Translations under genes and position numbers: made by a program
Notes under the pieces: generated by a model
Databases searched by the model: none
Told to the model about the DNA's origin: nothing
Seen by the model: only the letters and a program-made list of their open reading frames with translations
Part shown: one piece after another, positions 43,511 through 52,187 of the stretch
Position numbering within the stretch: position 1 is the stretch's first letter
Layout of the letters: every line of letters starts with the position of its first letter
NCBI GenBank assembly: GCA_016839245.1
Contig: JAEOUN010000018.1
Coordinates: forward strand, 1-64,000
Direction: 5' to 3'
Source of the DNA: Candidatus Thorarchaeota archaeon
Lineage (GTDB): Archaea; Asgardarchaeota; Thorarchaeia; Thorarchaeales; Thorarchaeaceae
DNA length: 64,000 bases

Positions 43511-44458
43511 TTACATCTTAGTCCAAATACCATTACCTAGTTCTTTTACTAATCCCGCTTCTGACAAACCTACGAGAATGACATAGATGGTAGTAGTAAG
43601 AAGTGAGTCTAGCCCTTGGGGAATTGGCACACTTCGAGAATGTCTAATATCGAATTCTAACTGATCCAAATCTGCTTCACCGCGAGCGGCAAGATGGGAA
43701 AGGATGGTATCTTGAAAATGGACAATACCATCACGTGCATCCTCAAATTGCAGATGAACATCTCCAAATAGTGATGGAACATCATGTGAGGGAAGTAGGT
43801 AATCGGGATGCAAAGATGCCAGCTTGTCAATGGCTCCAAGTCGTGAAACAATACTTCCACTCAAATCAACATAGAACTTGCGTGGATCATTTGGAAAATT
43901 ATTTATCTCATCACCAGAGAATAGTACTTTTCGAGTGGATTCATAGAAGACACAGTGGCCCCTTGAGTGACCTCTTGTATTCATCACTTCAAGCGTAATG
44001 TCACCAAGGGTAATTTTTTGACCATCTGAAAGAGTTTGGTCTGGCTCGATTCCTCGATAATTTACTCTAAGTGGACTCTTATCCAGTTTCATAGCAAAAC
44101 GTTCTGCTCTATCCATTAGTAGTCTTTTTGAGAAGAATTTGCCTGGTTCTTGAAGTAACTCAGCATCACCTTCATGAATCATTACTGGAGCACCAGTCAT
44201 TCTTCTTAGACGACCTGCACCGCCCACGTGGTCAGGATGACCATGCGTGCATAAGATGCCAACAACATCACTCTTTGGATTCAATCCCCACATTTTGATG
44301 TTCCTTTCAATTTCATCGCCAGGATCACCTGCAGTTCCAGGATCTATCACTAGTGCTTGCTCATTGTTGACAAGGATGTAGGAGGAAATAAATCCAAATT
44401 CATCTGCGAATTTTCCGCGAATCGAATGAACACCTGGGATAATCTCAGTTGATGCCAT
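43511..44458 (-). CDS. MBL-fold metallo-hydrolase
   Basis: A 315-residue metallo-beta-lactamase-fold hydrolase. It has Thr-His-Gly-His-Pro-Asp-His-Val-Gly-Gly near residue 76, the HxHxDH dinuclear metal motif, then Thr-Arg-Gly-His-Ser-Arg-Gly-His near residue 162 and Ser-Gly-Asp-Glu near residue 178. Pro-Ser-His-Asp-Val near residue 227 supplies a later ligand. The C-terminal winged-helix-like region is typical of the LACTB2-like or glyoxalase II-like subgroups. Substrate unknown. ATG 44458 is chosen over TTG 44467. It is divergent from the KH/PP-loop gene. Confidence 0.85.
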   Translation of the reverse strand: MASTEIIPGVHSIRGKFADEFGFISSYILVNNEQALVIDPGTAGDPGDEIERNIKMWGLNPKSDVVGILCTHGHPDHVGGAGRLRRMTGAPVMIHEGDAELLQEPGKFFSKRLLMDRAERFAMKLDKSPLRVNYRGIEPDQTLSDGQKITLGDITLEVMNTRGHSRGHCVFYESTRKVLFSGDEINNFPNDPRKFYVDLSGSIVSRLGAIDKLASLHPDYLLPSHDVPSLFGDVHLQFEDARDGIVHFQDTILSHLAARGEADLDQLEFDIRHSRSVPIPQGLDSLLTTTIYVILVGLSEAGLVKELGNGIWTKM

Positions 44459-44546
44459 TTTCCCCAATTAAGTGATTATCTCATTCCTTATGACCATATC
44501 GACGATAAGCGTAATTTATCAGTCATTATGTAAGAGAGTACCTTTG

Positions 44547-45578
44547 ATGATGTTAGAAGTAATCAACACTCTTGTTCGTGAAATAAGAGAGGAATTAGGA
44601 CTGTCTCGTGGAGTTCCACCGAAAATTGAAAAAATCATTGAGCATAATGATGGAAGTCTACACATAATAACTTCAGATAGAGCTGAAAAGAGTCTACTAC
44701 TTGGACCAGGAGGTCGAATAGCTGCAGAACTTGCTAAAAGGACTTCGAAGAAATTCACAATCTACGGAATAGATGAACTCATTCTTAGAGAACATAGACT
44801 CAAGCTTACTCTACATCGAATCGATGAAGTATATGAATCTTCAGACCAAGTCCAAAAGCAATTCCTTCAGATACTTCGTTCTATTGTCATAGATGAAGAA
44901 AAACATCCAGAGAATCCTTCACATAGAGTTGTTGAAAATGAAGTAGTTCTCAAAATTGCAGTAGCATTCTCTGGAGGTATTGATAGTAGCGCAGCCATTT
45001 ACATTCTGAAGCAGAAAGGGATCAATCCAGATGCAATTACGGTCCAGCTAGGAGATGAGTTCTATACTCGTATTGAAATGCAAAGGATCCAGAGATGGTG
45101 TGAGGAGAATAGCATCAACCAAGTGTCTATCAAACCATTTGGAAAAATTGACCATATTATTCAATCGACAAAAGAGGGAAGAATACACCCATGTGGAAAA
45201 TGTCATGAGATAATTCAGGAATCTGTTAAGCATTATGCACGAGAAAATCAATATTTCATCCTAGTAACTGGAGAATTATTACCTAATGGACGACAATCAA
45301 TTGTACAAGAAGAAGGACTACTTGTAGTTCATCTTCCTGCAGCTTTAGGATTATCAAAGTATAGGACCGAGATACTTGCTGAAGATAGTGGAAAGATACT
45401 AAGTAGAAGAAGATTCGGGTGCCGATTGGTTGCAGAAGCTAATAGGAAGGGATGGAGAAATATTGGTCCTTCAATATTCAGAATTCTTAGAGAATTGGAA
45501 GCTGGAGTTCTCACTACTGGACAAGGTCTGGAATATATCAAGGATATTGCAAAATCCAGCATGAGTGAAAAGGAGTAG
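44547..45578 (+). CDS. KH-domain plus PP-loop ATPase (COG1365-type)
   Basis: A 343-residue protein combining an N-terminal KH-like RNA-binding region (Leu-Leu-Gly-Pro-Gly-Gly-Arg-Ile-Ala near residue 52) with a PP-loop ATPase. The PP motif Phe-Ser-Gly-Gly-Ile-Asp-Ser-Ser-Ala-Ala is near residue 143, and Pro-Cys-Gly-Lys-Cys-His near residue 215 could be a metal or thiolation site. Such archaeal proteins are predicted tRNA-modifying (thiolation) enzymes; the target is unknown. ATG 44547 is chosen; the longer frame to GTG 44472 would leave almost no promoter. Divergent from the MBL gene, and followed after 6 bases by the Uri-type gene. Confidence 0.75.
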   Translation: MMLEVINTLVREIREELGLSRGVPPKIEKIIEHNDGSLHIITSDRAEKSLLLGPGGRIAAELAKRTSKKFTIYGIDELILREHRLKLTLHRIDEVYESSDQVQKQFLQILRSIVIDEEKHPENPSHRVVENEVVLKIAVAFSGGIDSSAAIYILKQKGINPDAITVQLGDEFYTRIEMQRIQRWCEENSINQVSIKPFGKIDHIIQSTKEGRIHPCGKCHEIIQESVKHYARENQYFILVTGELLPNGRQSIVQEEGLLVVHLPAALGLSKYRTEILAEDSGKILSRRRFGCRLVAEANRKGWRNIGPSIFRILRELEAGVLTTGQGLEYIKDIAKSSMSEKE

Positions 45579-45584
45579 AAATGA

Positions 45585-46043
45585 ATGAGGGGAGGCTACG
45601 TCCTACTAATCAAAATTCCCAAAAAAATTGATCTGCCTCTGAAATCCATTGGCAATATCACGCTTGACTCAGGAGTTTGGGCGTATGTTGGCTCAGCAAT
45701 GGGAACGGGATCGACAAACTTGGAGAACAGAATTAGACGTCATTTTCTTAAGAAGAAAAAAATACACTGGCATATTGACTACCTACTTGCATCTGAAGTT
45801 CGGCTGATATTAGCAATTTGGGCTGAGAGCCTTCAGCCGATTGAATGTATTATTGCGCAACACCTTGAGAATGAACAAGGATTTGTCGCAGGACCTAGGA
45901 AATTTGGAGCATCTGATTGCAAAGAGGGATGTACCACTCATCTCTTCTGTGCAGAAAATGGAATAGATGCCAAGGAGATTATTGTTAGTGCTTTTCGAAG
46001 ACTGAACTTGTCTCCAAAGACCACATATGATGGCGAGATATGA
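45585..46043 (+). CDS. Uri-superfamily (DUF123, GIY-YIG-like) endonuclease-like protein
   Basis: A 152-residue protein with Gly-Gly-Tyr-Val-Leu-Leu at the start and Trp-Ala-Tyr-Val-Gly-Ser-Ala near residue 30, the GIY-YIG-like signature, then an Arg-Ile-Arg-Arg-His motif with His-Trp-His-Ile-Asp-Tyr-Leu and a terminal Gly-Ala-Ser-Asp-Cys-x-Glu-Gly-Cys-x-x-His-Leu segment. These features match DUF123 proteins. The target nucleic acid is unknown. GGAG 11 bases upstream overlaps the previous gene's end; the pair is an operon. Confidence 0.8.
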   Translation: MRGGYVLLIKIPKKIDLPLKSIGNITLDSGVWAYVGSAMGTGSTNLENRIRRHFLKKKKIHWHIDYLLASEVRLILAIWAESLQPIECIIAQHLENEQGFVAGPRKFGASDCKEGCTTHLFCAENGIDAKEIIVSAFRRLNLSPKTTYDGEI

Positions 46044-46111
46044 AAATGTTCCTTAGTAGCAAGTGTTAAATGCAAACTAACTAGGTTGTCATAACTGGAG
46101 GATTACTCAGC

Positions 46112-46333
46112 ATGCCTGACTGGAGGAGCATATTCCAAGAATTAAAGACAAGCGGACAAACCTTCACAGTATATCTTAGATACATGCAGAAGGATACACT
46201 AGCAAAAATACCAAACGTACGTGTTGATGAAGCATATGATGATCATGTCAAATTGGTAAATCCAAGCGGACATGGCATTTTGGGCTATGAAGATATATTA
46301 TACATCTCCATTCCTAGACAGATGCAGAGTTAA
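46112..46333 (+). CDS. Small unknown protein (73 aa)
   Basis: A 73-residue protein. It starts with an amphipathic helix and ends with three short strands: Asp-His-Val-Lys-Leu-Val-Asn, Gly-His-Gly-Ile-Leu-Gly-Tyr and Ile-Leu-Tyr-Ile-Ser-Ile. The layout is compatible with a small barrel such as Sm/LSm, but no family is recognised. A GGAGG about 9 bases before the ATG supports a real gene. Likely an independent transcript after the Uri-type gene. Confidence 0.6.
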   Translation: MPDWRSIFQELKTSGQTFTVYLRYMQKDTLAKIPNVRVDEAYDDHVKLVNPSGHGILGYEDILYISIPRQMQS

Positions 46334-46436
46334 TCAGTAGATTAAGAACAAGGTGGCACTATACACCTAATGTTTTAATTTGTTTAAGGTTTCATCAATA
46401 GTGCTTAGTAAGTATCTAGTGTTGGTGTTATTAGAA

Positions 46437-47390
46437 TTGTCTGCAATAACCTACATACCAATTGAGAACGAGCGAGTACTTGCTCAACATAAGGAGTACT
46501 ATCTCACGAATTACAGGCTAATTCAATTTGATAGAGGATCGAGAACTACTATTAGTTTGCCTTTACATTTGGTGAAGGAATACAAACTGACAACTAATTC
46601 AGCAATGTTCAAAATAACTAATGGGATAGTGAATGTTGTTGGAGTTATGCCTAAAAAAGAGGAGTTACGTGCTGCACTGGGACTAAGGGAATTTGATAAT
46701 CTGCTTGTAGGAGGGCAAAGAAAAATCTGCGAGGTAAGTGGAGTTCCTTTTATTCACCCAGATCATCCGTATAATAGATGGATATCAATTGGTTTTCATC
46801 GACCCTTTTCGCGAAATTTCTATCAAACATATGCCTGGTTGAAAGGAGAAGAAATCTTTACATACGTTCCAGATAACTTCATCCTTACTAATTATAGATT
46901 ATATCAGATGGATGCAAAGAAGAAAAAGCTCTTCATGTTTCCCCTTTACATGGTTGAAACTTTCGAAGCCAGAGGAAATAAACTAAAGATAACTGCGACA
47001 TCTGGAAAATTTGAGATACATGGGAAAGTTCCAAGACAAGACCATCTCATTTCAGTATGGCAGACCCGTGCTTGGGACAATCTGGAAAAAACACACCTTG
47101 ATTGGTTAATCAGACCATTCAGTTATATTGTACCACATCATCCGCTTAGTCAATACGAAGTGAGTGATACAGCTTCAGTAAGACCAAGCCACATTGCAAC
47201 AGAGACTACAAAAGATATGGAAGTCAGCGCAAGTGGTTCAAGTACTGTTTTTGTCAAACCGGTGATCAAAGATAGGTGCACCAATTGCAATGCTCCTATG
47301 TCATGGGAGCAAATTGATTGGACAGGACCAGACCAATATGCATGTCCATCATGTGGAGCAACTCATAGAGTAGACTACGTTCGAATGTAG
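46437..47390 (+). CDS. Tandem PH/GRAM-like domain protein with C-terminal zinc ribbon
   Basis: A 317-residue protein. Two copies of a Leu-Thr-Asn-Tyr-Arg-Leu-x-Gln-(Phe/Met)-Asp strand pair, each followed by Leu-Pro-Leu-His-Leu-Val or Phe-Pro-Leu-Tyr-Met-Val, mark two PH-superfold domains of the GRAM/GLUE/bPH type (about 5-75 and 125-200). A charged linker and a zinc ribbon follow (Cys-x2-Cys near 277 and Cys-x2-Cys near 303). Vps36 combines a GLUE domain with zinc fingers, but PH-like folds are hard to tell apart by eye. TTG 46437 has GGTG 9 nt upstream and is preferred; the frame is open to 46380, including GTG 46419 and 46425. Confidence 0.6.
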   Translation: MSAITYIPIENERVLAQHKEYYLTNYRLIQFDRGSRTTISLPLHLVKEYKLTTNSAMFKITNGIVNVVGVMPKKEELRAALGLREFDNLLVGGQRKICEVSGVPFIHPDHPYNRWISIGFHRPFSRNFYQTYAWLKGEEIFTYVPDNFILTNYRLYQMDAKKKKLFMFPLYMVETFEARGNKLKITATSGKFEIHGKVPRQDHLISVWQTRAWDNLEKTHLDWLIRPFSYIVPHHPLSQYEVSDTASVRPSHIATETTKDMEVSASGSSTVFVKPVIKDRCTNCNAPMSWEQIDWTGPDQYACPSCGATHRVDYVRM

Positions 47391-47402
47391 ATTAGGAATA
47401 CT

Positions 47403-49292
47403 CTATGAGTAGTTCTTAGTCCATTCCAACGATAGTCGTTTTATTGTCTTTTCAGTGGGAAGTCCAGTTTCAAGATCCCAACCTCGTAGTGTGTAATAAT
47501 CTAGTAGCATAGGTTCAAGATTAACCAGTTGACCTTTTCCAGGACCATCAGGCATTGGATCTTTTGTAAATCTATCTGGCAATTGATCATCTTTCTTGGT
47601 AATTCCTTCCCGCGCATTGAAGAGACGCTTGAGTGTCACCTGACGCTCAGCCACCTGTGTCAAGTTCTCCACTTTTCCAAAATGCTTGACACCTGTCGCC
47701 AAGGGAAGCATCTCTGCAAAGTCTTCCATCCAAAAGATGGGGGGCCATGATACTGAGTACCAACAGACAATCAGGGTATCACGGATACAATATGCATTTT
47801 CAGATTCAAATACTGCATTGGCTTTGTATTTCTCTGTATACGGATCGATAATCTCGGGAAGTTTATCTGCGCCCCATCTCTTAGCAGCCACATCTTCATA
47901 CCCAAGCTGGTCAACCACCACGAGACTTCTCAAATGGTCAGCTCCTCGTGCAGCTGTTGCATGTCCAAGACCAATACTTCTGTGAGTTCGACCATCCTGT
48001 CCAGATACTTCCATTCCCTTCACATGAATAGCGAATTTATTAGTCCCCCGACCGAGCTTTTCTGCAGCACGCTTACTACCTTCAGCAAGGAGATCTCCAA
48101 ATTCCTTTCGATCTGCAATCATCTGTAATAGTTTGATTATTTGCTTACTATCACCCCATTGGAGCTTGAGTCCACCTGTGTCTTTTTCAGTTATTGCGCC
48201 ATTCACAAAAGATTCAATGGCAAATCCGATTGTTGCTCCAGCTGAGATTATGTCCATTCCAGCTCTATTACAAATTTGATTTGCTTTTAGGGTCGTAGCA
48301 TAATCATCTATACCAAGAGAACTTCCAAAAGCCATGAGACCCTCATATTCAGGTCCCTCCTCTAACGTTCCTGCAAAGGGACCTTCCTTCACATAATTGA
48401 CCTTCTTACATCCAAGGCTGCAACCGAAACAGGCTCTATCAGAAATGGTGTATCTAGGTCTAATATAATCTCCACTTAATTTCTCCCAACCATCAAATAC
48501 ACCTGTCTGATGGTTATAGGTAGGTAATTCGCCAATCGTTTGCTTAACAGCTGTTAAAACCCAAGTTCCATATTTACTCATTCCTCTAGCTTGAGGATTA
48601 GTCTTAACTTTCATGTGGGCTTTCTTTGCAAGATCAATAAACGCTTCATGGTCATAGACTTCTACTGCACCATGTCCACGAACTGCCAATGCTTTAACAT
48701 TCTTACTACCTAAAACTGCACCCATCCCAGTTCGTCCAGCGGCCCTTGAATGGTTGACCATCACAGAAGCAAATCGTACCTTGCGTTCTCCTGCAGGTCC
48801 TATTGCTGCAACTTGAATATCAGGATCATGATGCTTTGACTTAATTTTGCTAGTAACCTGATCAGTAGACATACCCCAGAGCTCTTCCGCATCAAGAAGC
48901 TGTAAATCAGAATCATGAATATTGATGTAGACTGGTTTCTCTGATTTCCCTTCTATAACAAGCATGTCATAACCAGCGTACTTGAGTTCAGCTCCAAGGA
49001 ATCCTCCAACATGACTTTCACCCCAGATACCAGTGAGTGGTGCCTTTGAAATGAAAACAGTTCTTCCACTCATTGGCCAAATTGTACCAGTAATAGGACC
49101 TGTTCCAATAATGAGCTTGTTTTGTTTACTTAGAGGATCCGTACGACCAGCTACTTCTTCAAATAGTAGTTTTGCTCCGAAACCATCGCCCCCGATGAAT
49201 TCTTTGATCCACTCAGAAGGAAGTTTATCAATCTTGAATTTGTTTTCTGATAGGTTGACACGTAAAATCCTTCCTTTGTATCCATTTGGCAT
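47403..49292 (-). CDS. aor: Tungsten-dependent aldehyde ferredoxin oxidoreductase
   Basis: A 629-residue AOR-family enzyme oxidising aldehydes to acids with ferredoxin. It starts Met-Pro-Asn-Gly-Tyr-Lys-Gly-Arg-Ile-Leu-Arg-Val-Asn-Leu. The pterin-binding region has Gly-Gly-Asp-Gly-Phe-Gly-Ala-Lys near residue 35. Cys-Phe-Gly-Cys-Ser-Leu-Gly-Cys near residue 290 supplies three 4Fe-4S ligands, and the fourth is Cys in Leu-Ile-Val-Cys-Trp-Tyr-Ser-Val near residue 503. Aldehydes from 2-oxo-acid decarboxylation are typical substrates. ATG 49292 is chosen; a TTG two codons earlier is possible. It follows the ferredoxin gene by 2 bases. Confidence 0.92.
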   Translation of the reverse strand: MPNGYKGRILRVNLSENKFKIDKLPSEWIKEFIGGDGFGAKLLFEEVAGRTDPLSKQNKLIIGTGPITGTIWPMSGRTVFISKAPLTGIWGESHVGGFLGAELKYAGYDMLVIEGKSEKPVYINIHDSDLQLLDAEELWGMSTDQVTSKIKSKHHDPDIQVAAIGPAGERKVRFASVMVNHSRAAGRTGMGAVLGSKNVKALAVRGHGAVEVYDHEAFIDLAKKAHMKVKTNPQARGMSKYGTWVLTAVKQTIGELPTYNHQTGVFDGWEKLSGDYIRPRYTISDRACFGCSLGCKKVNYVKEGPFAGTLEEGPEYEGLMAFGSSLGIDDYATTLKANQICNRAGMDIISAGATIGFAIESFVNGAITEKDTGGLKLQWGDSKQIIKLLQMIADRKEFGDLLAEGSKRAAEKLGRGTNKFAIHVKGMEVSGQDGRTHRSIGLGHATAARGADHLRSLVVVDQLGYEDVAAKRWGADKLPEIIDPYTEKYKANAVFESENAYCIRDTLIVCWYSVSWPPIFWMEDFAEMLPLATGVKHFGKVENLTQVAERQVTLKRLFNAREGITKKDDQLPDRFTKDPMPDGPGKGQLVNLEPMLLDYYTLRGWDLETGLPTEKTIKRLSLEWTKNYS

Positions 49293-49294
49293 TC

Positions 49295-49801
49295 TCAATC
49301 AGCTCCACTTATTTCTTGAGCTTTATCGGTTCTGTTGATTTCATGGAGATAACTACGAATCTTGCCATGCTTGTCAACAGTTGATAGTGTTGTATCATGA
49401 CCATAGGTAATAGCGCCGGTTGGACATACCTTTGCACATTCAGGATCTCCGCCACAGTGGTCACATTTGATGATTCTCATCTTGACAGTATCCAAGAGAA
49501 TTACTCCATTAACGCATACTCCCACACATGATTTGCACAAGATACATTTGTCCTCATCAAGGAATGTCATCTTAGAGATTGGATCACGACGCATAGCATA
49601 AACGGGACAAATATCAACACAAGGTGCTGTTTCACACGGACCGCATACATTGGGAATATCAATTCCTAAGTCATCGTAACGAACAATCTTCAACCGTGCA
49701 AGGCCTGGTTGGAATTTTCCTTCATGCTTGGCAGAGCAGGCCAATTCACAAATTCGACAACCAGTGCATTTGCTATAATCCACTATTAATTGTGATGGCA
49801 A
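49295..49801 (-). CDS. Poly-ferredoxin (HybA/DmsB-like 4Fe-4S protein)
   Basis: A 168-residue iron-sulfur protein with four Cys clusters: Cys-Thr-Gly-Cys-Arg-Ile-Cys (near 12), Cys-Gly-Pro-Cys...Cys-Val-Asp-Ile-Cys-Pro (near 53), Cys-Ile-Leu-Cys-Lys-Ser-Cys (near 85) and Cys-Asp-His-Cys...Cys-Ala-Lys-Val-Cys-Pro (near 113). That is up to four 4Fe-4S clusters, as in electron-transfer subunits of molybdopterin/tungstopterin enzymes. It is the likely electron acceptor of the AOR encoded immediately downstream. TTG 49801 is supported by GAGGTGG 4 nt upstream. Confidence 0.9.
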   Translation of the reverse strand: MPSQLIVDYSKCTGCRICELACSAKHEGKFQPGLARLKIVRYDDLGIDIPNVCGPCETAPCVDICPVYAMRRDPISKMTFLDEDKCILCKSCVGVCVNGVILLDTVKMRIIKCDHCGGDPECAKVCPTGAITYGHDTTLSTVDKHGKIRSYLHEINRTDKAQEISGAD

Positions 49802-49805
49802 TAGA

Positions 49806-49812
49806 CCACCTC
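49806..49812 (-). promoter_or_regulatory. Ribosome-binding site deciding the poly-ferredoxin start
   Basis: GAGGTGG on the minus strand, 4 nt before TTG 49801. It supports initiation at a TTG codon for the ferredoxin-aor operon. Confidence 0.6.
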
Positions 49813-49926
49813 GGGGGTTTTATTGACTGGCATAATCTCACTAAAATGCTTTGGCAATGACCATATTTTGAGTATGCTACTCAGTTTATTAAGGGTAAAA
49901 ACATATCCAAACCTAGGTTGTATATC

Positions 49927-50292
49927 ATGTCGGAGGACGATATAACAGAAAGCAAAGGAAAGAAAAAAGCAGACTATGCTGAGGTCGAATTTGAAATTGG
50001 CAGTATTGAATTTGAAGCCAAAGGCCGAAGCGTTGTCGTTGAACGTATGTTCAGATTGCTTCTTGAGAAGATTGAGGAAGGAAAACTTGTAGCGGAGTTC
50101 AGATTACAGGACGAAGATGAAGAAGAGGAGGAAGAAGAAGAATTCCCTCCCGAAATGATTGAATATGTTGAAGAAGAATCTGAACCTTCATTGGATGACG
50201 AACCGACCCTCGATCCACCGCCAGCCTGGGACTCACTTGACTCTGAGGAACCAGATGTTACCGATGCAGAACGAGAAGAATTTGATCTATAA
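49927..50292 (+). CDS. Unknown acidic protein
   Basis: A 121-residue protein. Residues 20-60 contain a strand-helix module (Val-Glu-Phe-Glu-Ile-Gly-Ser-Ile-Glu-Phe and Val-Val-Val-Glu-Arg-Met-Phe-Arg-Leu-Leu-Leu), and the rest is strongly acidic with long Glu runs and a Pro-rich end. Function unknown. ATG 49927 is preferred over TTG 49918. It resembles the acidic-tail architecture of the 20697-21032 protein. Confidence 0.55.
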   Translation: MSEDDITESKGKKKADYAEVEFEIGSIEFEAKGRSVVVERMFRLLLEKIEEGKLVAEFRLQDEDEEEEEEEEFPPEMIEYVEEESEPSLDDEPTLDPPPAWDSLDSEEPDVTDAEREEFDL

Positions 50293-50297
50293 TACCA

Positions 50298-51365
50298 TCA
50301 ATCTACCTCAACTACCCAACCATACGGATCTTCTCGTGCCCCAGATTGTATGCCGGTTAATTGATCAAAGAGATTATGTGTGAGTTCACCGGTTTGCCCT
50401 TTGGATACGACATATTCTTTGTTGTTATACCAAAGAAATCCAATTGGAGCTATGATAGCTGCAGTTCCGCATCCAAACATCTCCTGAACTTTTCCTGATG
50501 AGATACCCTCAAGAATTTCATCGATTGAAATGGAACGCTCTTTAACCGGAAGACCCATGTCTCTTGTTAATGTAAGCACTGAATCACGTGTAATTCCTTC
50601 CAATATAGATCCAGAGAGCTGGGGTGTTGCCAGCTCATCGTCGAATTTGACGAATACGTTCATTGTACCTACCTCTTCGAGATATTTGTGTTCGAGAGCA
50701 TCTAGCCATAGTACTTGCGAATATCCAACTTCCACTGCTTTTGTTCCAGCGATTAGGCTTGCTGCATAATTGCCCATCGTTTTAGCCGCGCCAATACCTC
50801 CACGAACTGCTCGAACAAATTCGGTCGTGATGTAAATTTTGACAGGACTGAATCCTTCCTTGAAGTATGGACCTACAGGACTCAGTATTATATAGAAGAG
50901 GTATTCATCGGATTGTTTAACACCTAATTTTGGCTGGGTACCTATCATTGTTGGACGAATGTATAGAGAACTACCTTGAAGGTCTGGAATCCAATCACGT
51001 TCCACTCGAAGTAACTGCTTCAATGCATCAAGAGCAAAATCCTGGTCAACAGCAGGCATCACCATTCGCGATGCTGAATTATTCAATCTTCTGAAATTCA
51101 TATCAGGACGAAAGAGTAGAATCCGCTGTCCTCGTCGATACGCTTTCATTCCTTCAAAGATGCCTTGACCATAATGAAGACAAAGAGCTGCGGGACTAAT
51201 TGATAATGAACCATATGGATGTATCTTTGCACCACTCCAATGGTTATTTTGAAAATTCATTGAAAACATATGGTCTGTGAATACGGTACCAAATGGAACT
51301 TTCAAAACATCAGAAGGTTTAGATTTCCTCTTTCCTGAGGGAACAACGTCAATAGCAATATCCAT
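50298..51365 (-). CDS. ilvE: Branched-chain amino-acid aminotransferase (fold-type IV PLP)
   Basis: A 355-residue PLP enzyme interconverting Val/Leu/Ile and their 2-oxo acids with glutamate. Family features are Tyr-Gly-Gln-Gly-Ile-Phe-Glu-Gly-Met-Lys-Ala-Tyr-Arg near residue 67, Tyr-Ile-Arg-Pro near 125, Gly-Gly-(Ile)-Gly-Ala-(Ala)-Lys-Thr-Met-Gly-Asn-Tyr-Ala near 190 with the PLP Lys, Glu-Val-Gly-Thr-Met-Asn near 233 and Gly-Thr-Ala-Ala near 317. The length matches the eukaryote-like longer class. ATG 51365 is chosen over GTG 51374. Confidence 0.93.
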   Translation of the reverse strand: MDIAIDVVPSGKRKSKPSDVLKVPFGTVFTDHMFSMNFQNNHWSGAKIHPYGSLSISPAALCLHYGQGIFEGMKAYRRGQRILLFRPDMNFRRLNNSASRMVMPAVDQDFALDALKQLLRVERDWIPDLQGSSLYIRPTMIGTQPKLGVKQSDEYLFYIILSPVGPYFKEGFSPVKIYITTEFVRAVRGGIGAAKTMGNYAASLIAGTKAVEVGYSQVLWLDALEHKYLEEVGTMNVFVKFDDELATPQLSGSILEGITRDSVLTLTRDMGLPVKERSISIDEILEGISSGKVQEMFGCGTAAIIAPIGFLWYNNKEYVVSKGQTGELTHNLFDQLTGIQSGAREDPYGWVVEVD

Positions 51366-51519
51366 CTTCCTCACAGCGGTCTAAAATAATACAATCTACC
51401 TCTTAAGAAAATAGGTTGGATACTTGTTCCAATAAGGCAAGCAGAGTTCTTAAAGAAAAGAGAATGTCTTAAATGAACTTAAAGCATTCAAAGTTCAAGT
51501 AGGATGGAGTGCCTAAGCT

Positions 51520-52125
51520 ATGAGTCACAGAGAAGGAAGCCCCGTAGATGATCAGTTTTACATGGACCCAAAAGAAATACTGTCGCAATATACTGTAGAA
51601 TGGGTTTCACTGAGAAAATCCTACGATGAACTGAAACAAAAGTTAAACGAGATTCAAGCTGAACTAAACGCACTTGATAGAAAACTCGAAACTAAGTCAA
51701 TTTCTGAAAAGGAGCATATTAGGTTATATCAACAGAAATGGGCGGAATCTACCCAACTTATCCAAGTAAAAAGAGAAGTAGAATCAAGGCTCTACGAAAT
51801 CCAAAAAGAGATCAGAGCTGCAAATAAACAGCTGAAACAGATGGAAATCGAACGTGAGAGAAGAGAGAGAATAGAACAAGAAAAGAGTCATGCCATGATT
51901 GAATGGATGAGTCTAAAACAGGGTTTTGATTTAGTAGAAGCGCGTCGAGCAGAGATAAATGCAGAAACTGATAGAATGGAACAAGCACGACGAAGTGGAA
52001 AAATATCCGAAGAGAAATACAGACAAGATAGAGTAAGCCAAATTCGCCAGCTTGCTGAGTTACGCACAGTAGAATCAGATGTAAAACGTCGATTGGCTGA
52101 ACTACTAGAAATTATTAGAGGATAG
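51520..52125 (+). CDS. Coiled-coil protein with internal duplication
   Basis: A 201-residue, almost entirely helical protein with high Glu, Lys, Arg and Gln. Two similar halves follow each other: one begins Glu-Trp-Val-Ser-Leu-Arg (residue 27), the other Glu-Trp-Met-Ser-Leu-Lys (about 127), and both continue through Lys-(Ser/Gly)-x-Ile-Ser-Glu-(Lys)-Glu. Each half folds as a helical hairpin. A tethering or filament role is inference. No homolog family is recognised. Confidence 0.6.
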   Translation: MSHREGSPVDDQFYMDPKEILSQYTVEWVSLRKSYDELKQKLNEIQAELNALDRKLETKSISEKEHIRLYQQKWAESTQLIQVKREVESRLYEIQKEIRAANKQLKQMEIERERRERIEQEKSHAMIEWMSLKQGFDLVEARRAEINAETDRMEQARRSGKISEEKYRQDRVSQIRQLAELRTVESDVKRRLAELLEIIRG

Positions 52126-52151
52126 TAAGTATCTGATTAAAAAAAGATGAA

Positions 52152-52173
52152 GCAGGACTGTAAAAAGCCCTGC
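52152..52173. terminator. Hairpin between the convergent coiled-coil gene and gdhA
   Basis: Near-perfect inverted repeat 52152-52158 with 52167-52173 (one mismatch). T-rich tracts follow on both strands, five T before the gdhA stop on one side and seven on the other, so it can terminate transcription from both directions. Confidence 0.5.
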
Positions 52174-52187
52174 AAAATCCGTTATTT

